From: a virus
IMG/VR virus record: IMGVR_UViG_3300034105_001835
Coordinates: 1 to 23,941 of that record
Length of the DNA: 23,941 nt
Reading direction: 5' to 3' (one strand)
This document shows, piece by piece, positions 14,907-20,369 of the stretch (positions are counted from its first letter, which is position 1; the number at the start of each line of letters is the position of its first letter). The notes below the pieces were generated by a model that did not search any database, had not been told where the DNA came from, and was given only the letters and a program-made list of their open reading frames with translations. The translations under genes were made by a program, and so were the position numbers.

Positions 14907-15074
14907 TTAAAATTTTGAAGTATGCTTTTTAAACATAAGCAATGAGATGTGAATCCAAAAAAGTTGAAAGTCTAGTCTATATCTAAAAGGATGTGACATC
15001 ATCATTTTTTCTATACATAAACTTATGCCAAAGCTCTTTGGATAAATTGAAATATGTGCTTTAAAGTGATTCAT
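14907..15074 (-). CDS. Small protein, 55 aa, coupled to dUTPase
   Basis: ATG 15072-15074 shares one base with the dUTPase TAA (TAATG), and the frame is open to TAA 14907-14909, 4 nt before the next ATG. This exactly fills the 171-nt hole between two genes. The protein begins MNHFKAHISIYPKSFGISLC, has a KMMMSHPF centre and a hydrophobic aromatic segment (FQLFWIHISLLMF) before a basic tail KKHTSKF. The hydrophobic segment is 13 residues, short for a membrane span. Function is unknown; perfect junctions at both ends are the evidence for the gene. Confidence 0.65.
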   Translation of the reverse strand: MNHFKAHISIYPKSFGISLCIEKMMMSHPFRYRLDFQLFWIHISLLMFKKHTSKF

Positions 15075-15541
15075 TATTTCCCTGTGCTACCATACCCTCC
15101 TTGACCACGCTCTGTTTCTGACAACACTGTTGTTTCAACAATGGTAATGTTAGGTATTTTCATTAATATCAATTGTGCTACTCTGTCTCCTACTTTATAT
15201 ATCAAAGGAAAGTCTCCTTCTAATCCTCTGTTATCACTAAAAGGTTTAGCAAATTTGAACTTAACCATTACTTCTCCTCTGTATCCAGAGTCAATAACTC
15301 CTACTGAGTTGCTTAAAAGCAAATCTTTTGATGCATTGCTGCTTCTAGGGAACAATAATCCTACGTACCCTTGTGGTATTTCAAATGCTAATCCAAATTT
15401 GTAGACAACATTTCCATAATCATCAGTGTCAAATTCAACAGCTGTTAAATCTAAACCTGCATCACCTGGTTTTGCAAAGGCAGGAATAACTGCATTAGGA
15501 TGCAATTTCTTAATTTTTAAGTCAATTTCTTCTTGAATCAT
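15074..15541 (-). CDS. dut: dUTP diphosphatase (trimeric dUTPase)
   Basis: Hydrolyses dUTP to dUMP and pyrophosphate, keeping uracil out of DNA and supplying dUMP to ThyX. All five motifs of the trimeric family are present in 155 aa: AGLDL (28-32), PRSS (65-68), GVIDSGYRGE (81-90) with the catalytic Asp, VGDRVAQLIL (117-126) and RGQGGYGSTG (145-154), where the usual phenylalanine of motif 5 is tyrosine, a common substitution. Length is standard. The start is preceded by a 174-nt regulatory gap after a terminator, so dut probably begins a transcript. Confidence 0.96.
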   Translation of the reverse strand: MIQEEIDLKIKKLHPNAVIPAFAKPGDAGLDLTAVEFDTDDYGNVVYKFGLAFEIPQGYVGLLFPRSSNASKDLLLSNSVGVIDSGYRGEVMVKFKFAKPFSDNRGLEGDFPLIYKVGDRVAQLILMKIPNITIVETTVLSETERGQGGYGSTGK

Positions 15542-15585
15542 TGTTGAGTATTTTAATTTTTTACTAAAAATAACACTTTTACAGC

Positions 15586-15602
15586 ATAACTAGTTATATT
15601 TG
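15586..15602. promoter_or_regulatory. 12-bp palindrome overlapping a rightward -7 box
   Basis: ATAACTAGTTAT (15586-15597) is a perfect palindrome. It overlaps TATATTTG (15595-15602) on the + strand, a full match to the Bacteroidetes -7 box, inside the 174-nt gap before dut. It could be an operator for a rightward antisense transcript or for leftward transcription of dut. No -33 TTTG is visible. The rest of the gap (15603-15685) holds a T-rich stretch and an 18-codon rightward ORF (15612-15668), but no leftward gene. Confidence 0.35.
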
Positions 15603-15685
15603 TAACAGGTAATGGTGGTAATTACTTATGTAGTTTTCTTTTTTTTGGCTTTGCCAGATTTTAAATGAGTTTTGATGAATAACGC

Positions 15686-15714
15686 AAGAAAGGGAGTTTT
15701 AAGCTCCCTTTTTT
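15686..15714. terminator. Bidirectional intrinsic terminator
   Basis: AAGAAAGGGAG (15686-15696) pairs with CTCCCTTTTTT (15704-15714) around a 7-nt loop, an 11-bp stem with one G-U pair. On the leftward strand it starts 1 nt after the stop of the 85-aa gene and is followed by TTTCTT; on the rightward strand it ends in TTTTTTG. It ends the leftward DUF cassette and could also end a rightward small transcript. Confidence 0.8.
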
Positions 15715-15715
15715 G

Positions 15716-15973
15716 TTAATCAAAAACATAAGCAACAGTGTTGTTAAAAGGATCAAACTCTACTTGATTAGTTTTCTCATAGATTCCTTCTTCCAACTTG
15801 ATAATTCCATGCTCATCATGAAAAATCAAAGCATCACTAAGCAATTCAAACTTTACTGTTTGTTTGTCAGTTGATGTTTCAACAACTTTTATGTTGTTTT
15901 TACCTGCAATCATCATGTGCTTTTGTTTTTCACCTTCAGGTGTCAAATGCAATTTGTTTACTAAAGTTTCCAT
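15716..15973 (-). CDS. Small beta-rich protein paired with a DUF6745-like gene
   Basis: An 85-aa protein with alternating beta-strand pattern: NIKVVETSTD, TVKFELLSDALIFHDEHGII, then KLEEGIYEKTNQVEFDP and a final VAYVFD. The line 'H.i.L..G.Ye...Q.E.dP......v.D' resembles, from memory, small proteins encoded beside DUF6745 genes in many bacteria ('H.l.LpaG.Y.v.rQrEy.p....rv.D'). Its ATG overlaps the TAA of the upstream DUF6745-like gene by one base (TAATG), so the two are co-translated. It is the last gene before the terminator at 15686-15714. The function of this family is not known to me. Confidence 0.75.
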   Translation of the reverse strand: METLVNKLHLTPEGEKQKHMMIAGKNNIKVVETSTDKQTVKFELLSDALIFHDEHGIIKLEEGIYEKTNQVEFDPFNNTVAYVFD

Positions 15974-16689
15974 TAACTTGCTGATTTTAATAAGTTTACA
16001 TATTCTTCTGCACTAAGATGACGTGGGCTACATGGCTCACTTTTGTCAGATAATTTTGTAACTATAACATCACCTTGTCTGTGCAAATACTGAGGATTAG
16101 TATGTTCTAATCGTATGGTCCAAGCAATTGCTTCTAAAGCATTGTTCTTTTCACCTACAATTCTTGGTACATAAATCCAGTATTCTCTTTTTGTGGTAGT
16201 ACACCAGCATCTTACAGCATAAATTGTAGCTCTATCTGTACGCCATTCTGAAGTTTCTTCTGGAAATAGTTTGTTACCATCAATTTTGTAAAGTTCATAC
16301 ACATCAACTGTTGCAATTTTTGTTTGAACTCCAATAGAATCTGTGATTATATTATCATAAAAAATTCTGTCTTTGTGAATCAATTCTGGATCTAATGCTT
16401 TGAATAACTCAATAACACCAATAGCTTTAAAGCACAGTCTTCTAATTTCCACATTCTTTTCAGAAAATGCTTCAGAAATTGTAATATCTGAAATATCATT
16501 CCATTCTTTAAGCATATCCTCACCAAACTCATCATAAGATGCTGTTCTTGCAGGTGCAATTATTGCTGCATGAAATTCTGGAAAATCTTTATAAGTCTTT
16601 TTCCATAATTTTGCAGCCCATGTAATATCTACTGCATAGTTTTCTACAGTAAAGTTCACATCCTTATATTTTTCAATCAACTGTTTCAT
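15973..16689 (-). CDS. DUF6745-like protein
   Basis: A 238-aa soluble protein. Features recalling DUF6745 are the helix NVEIRRLCFKAIGVIELFKA followed by LDPELIHKDRIFYDN, a strand region ending in TVDVYELYKIDGNKLFPEET, the tract AVRCWCTTTKREYWIYVP and NALEAIAWTIRLEHTNPQYL near the end. In DUF6745 proteins the order is 'evRR..ier.G...fl..l', 'g.LYr', 'y.lrVPp' and 'ai.AiAWtfg'; the order here is the same. The C-terminus reads SEPCSPRHLSAEEYVNLLKS. No activity is known for the family. The match is by eye. It overlaps the upstream gene by 17 nt and the downstream one by one base. Confidence 0.78.
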   Translation of the reverse strand: MKQLIEKYKDVNFTVENYAVDITWAAKLWKKTYKDFPEFHAAIIAPARTASYDEFGEDMLKEWNDISDITISEAFSEKNVEIRRLCFKAIGVIELFKALDPELIHKDRIFYDNIITDSIGVQTKIATVDVYELYKIDGNKLFPEETSEWRTDRATIYAVRCWCTTTKREYWIYVPRIVGEKNNALEAIAWTIRLEHTNPQYLHRQGDVIVTKLSDKSEPCSPRHLSAEEYVNLLKSAS

Positions 16690-17377
16690 CTTCTAAAAGA
16701 TCTAAAAGGTTAATATTAACTCCATTTGGTTCATTCTGGTAAGCTCTGTACTGATAATTGCTAAATACATGTACCAGGAAATCTCCTTCTTCTGTAAAAT
16801 CACTTTTGTCAAAATCATAATCTTGATATGCTGATGTTATTTCTTGATCATCTCCTATTTCTCTATTAATCTCAGCTAAAACATCTTCACTCCACGCATT
16901 TATTTCTGTTTCTATTTTGTCAAAATAGGCTTCTGATTCTTTTGAAAAGAATCCATTGGTTACTGATGCATTGATGTTAAAAGAATAATCTTCACCTTCA
17001 CATTCCATATGCAATGTGTCAAAATGTATTGTCTTAGGAATTTTGATAGTAAAAGGTTTTGAACATGTGTGTACAAATGTGTCTTCTGTGCTAAAGTAAT
17101 CTGTACCATCAAACTCTTTTGTTTCAGGATTGTACTCTGCTTCACCACTTGTAGAAAACTCACCAGCCCATGAACCATAGTCCAAGGTTGCATACATTTT
17201 TTCAATTAACCACTCAGCTTCTGGTTGAGAGCTTTTTTCACCATCAAGTTCAAACCAACACCATCCTGAATCTCCTCCACCTTCCCAGCAGAGTTTTAAT
17301 TCAAAACCTTGTTCAGTTTGTTCATCACACCATTTGATGATATCTTGTATGGTTAATTCTTTTGTTTTTTCACTCAT
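16673..17377 (-). CDS. Acidic protein with a DUF6878-like beta domain
   Basis: A 234-aa very acidic protein. The helix IQDIIKWCDEQTEQGFEL leads into WEGGGDSGWCWFELDGEK (about 31-48), then EAEWLIEKMYATLDYGSWAG and a Gly/Asp-rich strand region (EFSTSGEAEYNPETKEFDGT). The 'GGGDSG' turn followed by a helix, a W-x-G region and an acidic strand resembles DUF6878 ('Y.G.GDSG...'), from memory. The second half is beta-rich and acidic without a recognised domain. The gene overlaps the DUF6915-like gene by 4 nt and the DUF6745-like gene by 17 nt, so the three are tightly coupled. The function is unknown. Confidence 0.75.
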   Translation of the reverse strand: MSEKTKELTIQDIIKWCDEQTEQGFELKLCWEGGGDSGWCWFELDGEKSSQPEAEWLIEKMYATLDYGSWAGEFSTSGEAEYNPETKEFDGTDYFSTEDTFVHTCSKPFTIKIPKTIHFDTLHMECEGEDYSFNINASVTNGFFSKESEAYFDKIETEINAWSEDVLAEINREIGDDQEITSAYQDYDFDKSDFTEEGDFLVHVFSNYQYRAYQNEPNGVNINLLDLLEDETVD

Positions 17378-17772
17378 GGCAATTTAATTTTAGGTTGTTC
17401 AACATAATCTAACTTCTTTTCATTGATTTCTTTGAGAACTTTTCTTCCTTCTCCTGGTTTAAACATCCAACCAGCCATTGTCATGTTATCAAGATAATCC
17501 TTGATTGTAGGAATATATCCTATGTCTTCAATAATGTGCTGTTCACCAATAATTCTTGTAGGAACTTTTTTCCCATCAGAATTAATAATATAGACACCAA
17601 ACTCTCTCTCACACCAGAATATACCTTCTGTATGATGACGTAACGCTCTGTGACGCATATCTGGGTAGTGCATTTTTGTTTCATCAAACCAATTGTGAAT
17701 TGGCAAATAATCTTCTTCAATACCTCCATGCTTTCTTACGCTGGAAATACTGTGATGTAAAGGATGACTCAT
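17374..17772 (-). CDS. DUF6915-like protein
   Basis: A 132-aa protein from ATG 17772, 1 nt beyond the upstream stop; an earlier ATG at 17805 lies in the upstream gene. It starts MSHPLHHSISSVRKHGGIEE, then DYLPIHNWFDETKMHYPDMR and HRALRHHTEGIFWCEREFG, followed by IGEQHIIEDIGYIPTIKDYL and a final MAGWMFKP. This His-, Asp- and Trp-rich line is very characteristic of DUF6915, a family spread across bacteria and phages with unknown function. The many conserved His, Asp and Glu residues look like a metal site, suggesting a metal-dependent hydrolase; that is inference. The family assignment is one of the safer calls in this cassette. Confidence 0.82.
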   Translation of the reverse strand: MSHPLHHSISSVRKHGGIEEDYLPIHNWFDETKMHYPDMRHRALRHHTEGIFWCEREFGVYIINSDGKKVPTRIIGEQHIIEDIGYIPTIKDYLDNMTMAGWMFKPGEGRKVLKEINEKKLDYVEQPKIKLP

Positions 17773-17773
17773 G

Positions 17774-18208
17774 TTACTTTGTTTTTTCAATGATTTTAAT
17801 CTCATCTAGCTTACTCATCTCCATCTGCAATAATATTCTTAAATTATCTTTTGACAAAGTGATTTGTTCTTCTGGAATATTCATGTAATGAGATAAGAAC
17901 TCTTCGTGAGATGCAAACACCAACTCTTTGTCTTCAGGTAAGTTTAATATCATATCTGGCATTAATTCTGCACTACCTGTGTTTGCTCTGTAAATTGCAG
18001 CTCCTGCACACTGATCAACTGCTTTTGGATCAGAATTTTTGTCTTTATATTCCTTGTCCATATGGCAAGGTAGCCAGAATGGCCCTAGAGATTGTCCTAC
18101 ATATACAAAAGGGTGCGAACCACCTGGATTAGCACCCTTTAAATTGTTATCTCTTCTAAATGGACATCCTTTACATGGCTTTTTACGCTTCTGTAGAGAT
18201 TGGCTCAT
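17774..18208 (-). CDS. DUF6283-like cysteine motif protein
   Basis: A 144-aa protein from ATG 18208; ATGs at 18223 and 18256 would lengthen its overlap with the upstream gene. The N-terminal half matches DUF6283: KPCKGCPFRRDN (C12-x2-C15), KGANPGGSHPFVYVG, PFWLPCHMD (Cys48-His49) and DQCAGAAIYRAN (Cys67). Four spaced cysteines suggest a zinc site or iron-sulfur cluster. The second half is helical and acidic (PEDKELVFASHEEFLSHYMN; KDNLRILLQMEMSKLDEIKI), with a repeated 'PE.. L' helix start. The family is known mostly from phages and mobile elements; function is unknown. Confidence 0.8.
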   Translation of the reverse strand: MSQSLQKRKKPCKGCPFRRDNNLKGANPGGSHPFVYVGQSLGPFWLPCHMDKEYKDKNSDPKAVDQCAGAAIYRANTGSAELMPDMILNLPEDKELVFASHEEFLSHYMNIPEEQITLSKDNLRILLQMEMSKLDEIKIIEKTK

Positions 18209-18467
18209 CTTCTTTTTTGTCATTAAGTAGTGTTTCAATTGTACTAGTTGCAGCATACATTAACTTAGTGATAGTTTGCCATAACAACATCTTGTCAGCA
18301 TCCATTTTTACAGTTGTAAACATAAACTCTTTTCTGTATGTACTTGGACTCATAGATACACTGTTCTTGTTTACTGTAACAATGATTGATACTTCTTTTG
18401 TTGTACCATCAGATAATGTAATTTCTTCTGATAACTTGTACTCTTTTACTGTTTGTTCAATTTTCAT
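18183..18467 (-). CDS. Hypothetical protein, 94 aa
   Basis: A small protein with two beta hairpins (IEQTVKEYKLSEEITLSDGT, then TKEVSIIVTVNKNSVSMSPS), a basic segment (TYRKEFMFTTVKMDADKML) and a helix ending in the acidic tail KKEDEPISTEA. No motif or family is recognised. It lies in a run of small genes, its stop inside the DUF6283-like gene (26-nt overlap) and an 11-nt A-rich leader before it. A longer rightward frame across the same DNA is hydrophobic and reads against the operon, so I take the leftward frame. Confidence 0.68.
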   Translation of the reverse strand: MKIEQTVKEYKLSEEITLSDGTTKEVSIIVTVNKNSVSMSPSTYRKEFMFTTVKMDADKMLLWQTITKLMYAATSTIETLLNDKKEDEPISTEA

Positions 18468-18478
18468 GATTTTAGATT

Positions 18479-18727
18479 TTAATGCGTTCTTAACTTTGTG
18501 TCAAAGAAGTTGTCTTTGATCTTTTCTTCTGCTAAAAGCTCTACTGGAGGTATAGCTTCTTCCCATGTAATTTCACCTAGAGTGATGTCATCATGTGCAT
18601 GAGGAATTTTTATCACTTCAATAGTAAAAGGAAATGATTCTTCTGACTCAATGGGGTCAGGGTGATAAGTGCCTCTCATATATTCAATAATCTGAAAAGG
18701 CTTTTTGAAAATTTCTATTTTTTCCAT
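18479..18727 (-). CDS. Hypothetical protein, 82 aa
   Basis: A soluble protein starting MEKIEIFKKPFQIIEYMRGT, with an acidic centre (YHPDPIESEESFPFTIEVIK), a HAHDD motif near residue 43 and a helical C-terminus (PPVELLAEEKIKDNFFDTKL). The HAHDD residues could bind metal, but nothing else supports an enzyme. Its ATG shares one base with the upstream stop (TAATG), so it is co-translated with the cysteine-rich gene upstream. No family is recognised. Confidence 0.7.
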   Translation of the reverse strand: MEKIEIFKKPFQIIEYMRGTYHPDPIESEESFPFTIEVIKIPHAHDDITLGEITWEEAIPPVELLAEEKIKDNFFDTKLRTH

Positions 18728-19179
18728 TATTCAATATTGATTTTATTTTCAAATCTATATTGAATTTCTTTAGCAAGCAACTTTAAGTGCCACTCAGGAC
18801 CACCTTGAAGTAATGATAATTCTAAATTTTTATCAGATATTTTGTTCAATCTGACAAAGTATAACATATTATCTTCAGTATAAAATCCTCTACTTGCATA
18901 TTGTCTGACAAGATCAAAATCTTGATCATCAGTTATAATACCAACAAAAGTGTGCTTTATGTTTCTTGCATAAATTCTAGGATTTTCAAAACCACCCATT
19001 ATTCTAACCTCATTGCTGCATTTACATTTTTGAACAAGTTCAAATTTATGATTGGTTGATACTGTTACATTGCATAATCTACAAGCACAGCCTATAAACA
19101 CAGGATTTTTAGTTAAATCATATTCAATTACTTGTTTCTGATAGTTTTCTTCTAAAGTTGACTCTTTTAATGTTGCCAT
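18727..19179 (-). CDS. Cysteine-rich zinc-binding-like protein, 150 aa
   Basis: The N-terminal third has five closely spaced cysteines: C31, C33 and C36 (GCACRLCNV) and C52 and C54 (QKCKCSNEV). This is a zinc-ribbon or knuckle spacing, CxxC-x15-CxC. The rest looks globular, alpha/beta: TFVGIITDDQDFDLVRQYAS, then FYTEDNMLYFVRLNKIS and a final helix WHLKLLAKEIQYRFENKINI. Zinc ribbon plus a small domain is common in phage transcription or DNA-interacting proteins, but no family is recognised. TAATG junctions link it to both neighbours. Confidence 0.7.
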   Translation of the reverse strand: MATLKESTLEENYQKQVIEYDLTKNPVFIGCACRLCNVTVSTNHKFELVQKCKCSNEVRIMGGFENPRIYARNIKHTFVGIITDDQDFDLVRQYASRGFYTEDNMLYFVRLNKISDKNLELSLLQGGPEWHLKLLAKEIQYRFENKINIE

Positions 19180-19556
19180 TACAAAAATACTTTTTCATAG
19201 ATATCAATAGCTGTGTTCTCAGCCCATGTAATCATGTTTTCTTCATCAGAGTCCCAACAACCATTGTAAATATGATCTGACATGTGCATTGTCTCATGCA
19301 TGATAAGTGCCATTAACTTATAACATGGTACATCGCAAGAGTTTAAATTTAAAAAAATAAATGGTTTTGCATTTAGATCTGTAGGATGTTCATTGCATAA
19401 TCCATCTATATATGTGCCACCTTCGCTGATTCTTTTTACAGCATCTTGTTTTGATAAACCATGCATAATCCATACACCAAAATGGTCAAATATAGAGATA
19501 GCATTTTCACCTATGATAAGATCAAACTCATCATACTCAATAACTTTACAAGCCAT
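19179..19556 (-). CDS. Zincin-like metallopeptidase, 125 aa
   Basis: The core is LMALIMHETMHMSDHIY (81-97), containing HExxH (His87-Glu88-x2-His91) on a hydrophobic helix. The later helix ENMITWAENTAIDIYEKV carries Glu106 and Glu113 as candidate third ligand. The first half is beta-rich (KVIEYDEFDLIIGENAISIF; KPFIFLNLNSCDVPCYKLM). This is the minimal zincin (gluzincin) plan, without a signal peptide, so it should act in the cytoplasm. Phage-encoded cytoplasmic HExxH proteins include ImmA/IrrE types that cleave repressors; this protein does not clearly belong to that family. Substrate unknown. It lies next to a cysteine-rich protein in an operon of small genes. Confidence 0.75.
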   Translation of the reverse strand: MACKVIEYDEFDLIIGENAISIFDHFGVWIMHGLSKQDAVKRISEGGTYIDGLCNEHPTDLNAKPFIFLNLNSCDVPCYKLMALIMHETMHMSDHIYNGCWDSDEENMITWAENTAIDIYEKVFL

Positions 19557-19559
19557 AGT

Positions 19560-19745
19560 TTACTTTTTAAGTCTAGGGTTCTTTTGAAAGTTAATGTAGC
19601 ATTGAGCTGACCTTTTGTGGTCAAATATCAAGTCTGCATTAGTTTTGTAGTGCTTTGCTGTTATCCATTTTGTAAAAAACAAAAATGATTTAACTTTCAC
19701 AACCACGTGAAACTTACCTTCAATTTCTTTGATTTTTAATTCCAT
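19560..19745 (-). CDS. Small basic protein, 61 aa, first gene of its run
   Basis: I start at ATG 19743-19745; a longer frame from 19787 would run through the inverted repeat and -7 box and is unlikely. The protein begins MELKIKEIEGKFHVVVKVKS, has an aromatic FLFFTKWITAKHYK stretch and a basic C-terminus (DHKRSAQCYINFQKNPRLKK). It is beta-rich at the start and highly basic at the end, which suits nucleic-acid binding. No family is recognised. As first gene behind the candidate operator, it could be autoregulatory, but that is conjecture. Confidence 0.68.
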   Translation of the reverse strand: MELKIKEIEGKFHVVVKVKSFLFFTKWITAKHYKTNADLIFDHKRSAQCYINFQKNPRLKK

Positions 19746-19768
19746 GATTAAATGTTTTGTTTTGAAAA

Positions 19769-19801
19769 TTATACTACAAATATACAATACTTGTAGTATA
19801 A
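19769..19801. promoter_or_regulatory. 11-bp inverted repeat overlapping a leftward -7 box
   Basis: TTATACTACAA (19769-19779) and TTGTAGTATAA (19791-19801) are perfect inverted repeats around an 11-nt spacer. A leftward TATATTTG box (19784-19777) sits across the spacer and one arm. It may be an operator on the promoter of the 61-aa gene run. Alternatively, since TTTTC follows on the leftward strand, it could be an AT-rich terminator for the genes to the right; it begins 7 nt after their last stop codon. Both uses are possible. Confidence 0.6.
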
Positions 19802-19807
19802 ACTTTC

Positions 19808-20104
19808 TCAGAATCTTGATTTTGTTTTAGGAGCACATCCTAGATTAACTGCTTGACTAAAAGCCTTTCTTTCAAGAGCTGTCATCTTAAGTTTTTTGTC
19901 ACTTAAGAACTGATCCATGATTTTATCATACTCTTCTGACTCAATTTCATAGTCCATATATGGTATATCTTTTTGACCACGCTCATTGACAGGAGCTTTC
20001 TCCATTAACTCATCAAAATCTGCAGATGGTGTAGATGCAAGAAACATTTTTCTATAACAATCCATGATTGCATCTAACAATACTTGTTTTCTTTTACCAG
20101 TCAT
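19808..20104 (-). CDS. Hypothetical protein, 98 aa
   Basis: A helical protein starting MTGKRKQVLLDAIMDCYRKM, with an acidic middle (FDELMEKAPVNERGQKDIPY, then EIESEEYDKIMDQFLSDKKL) and a C-terminal helix TALERKAFSQAVNLGCAP. The repeated pattern of short amphipathic helices suggests a small helical bundle, possibly a protein-binding accessory factor. It has an A-rich leader (AAAACTTAGAAATC before ATG) like several other genes here. It is the last gene before the inverted repeat at 19769-19801. No family is recognised. Confidence 0.72.
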   Translation of the reverse strand: MTGKRKQVLLDAIMDCYRKMFLASTPSADFDELMEKAPVNERGQKDIPYMDYEIESEEYDKIMDQFLSDKKLKMTALERKAFSQAVNLGCAPKTKSRF

Positions 20105-20121
20105 GATTTCTAAGTTTTAGT

Positions 20122-20355
20122 TTATGCCATATGAGCTTCTTTCAAAGCTGTAAACATAGCTTGCATTTCTACATTAGCATCTTCTTCTTCCAATTCTGGT
20201 AATTCAAAAGCTAACTTACCAAACATACACATCATGCCTGAATAGAATGTTCTTTTCATTTCAGCATATTGTCCAGAATCTTTAGGCAATTCTTGCAAAC
20301 CAATTGCTTCCATGAATATGTCAAATTCTACTTGAGGGTTTAATAATTTACTCAT
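20122..20355 (-). CDS. Hypothetical protein, 77 aa
   Basis: A small acidic helical protein: MSKLLNPQVEFDIFMEAIGL, a QELPKDSGQYAEMKRTFYSG turn-helix, a Met-rich helix (MMCMFGKLAFELPELEEEDA) and the C-terminal helix VEMQAMFTALKEAH. The 'F..a.gl..lp.dS.QY.EmKRtFy.G' line recalls, from memory, a small family found widely in phages near nucleotide-metabolism genes, of unknown function. It lies 14 nt from the thyX stop and is probably co-transcribed with it. Confidence 0.72.
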   Translation of the reverse strand: MSKLLNPQVEFDIFMEAIGLQELPKDSGQYAEMKRTFYSGMMCMFGKLAFELPELEEEDANVEMQAMFTALKEAHMA

Positions 20356-20369
20356 CTTTCTTTAAATTT

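Noticed and set aside
18160-18519. A 119-codon rightward frame with hydrophobic content
   Set aside because: It lies antisense to the 94-aa and DUF6283-like genes and crosses three operon junctions. Its Leu/Ser/Phe-rich translation is what the reverse of AT-rich coding DNA gives, and no rightward promoter is seen.
19182-19189. A leftward TATTTTTG box 3 nt before the start of the 150-aa gene
   Set aside because: It lies inside the end of the upstream coding sequence at a TAATG junction; matches to this AT-rich octamer inside genes are expected by chance.
19746-19787. A 14-residue N-terminal extension of the 61-aa gene
   Set aside because: It would make the inverted repeat and -7 box coding; the ATG at 19745 fits the gene density and regulatory signals better.
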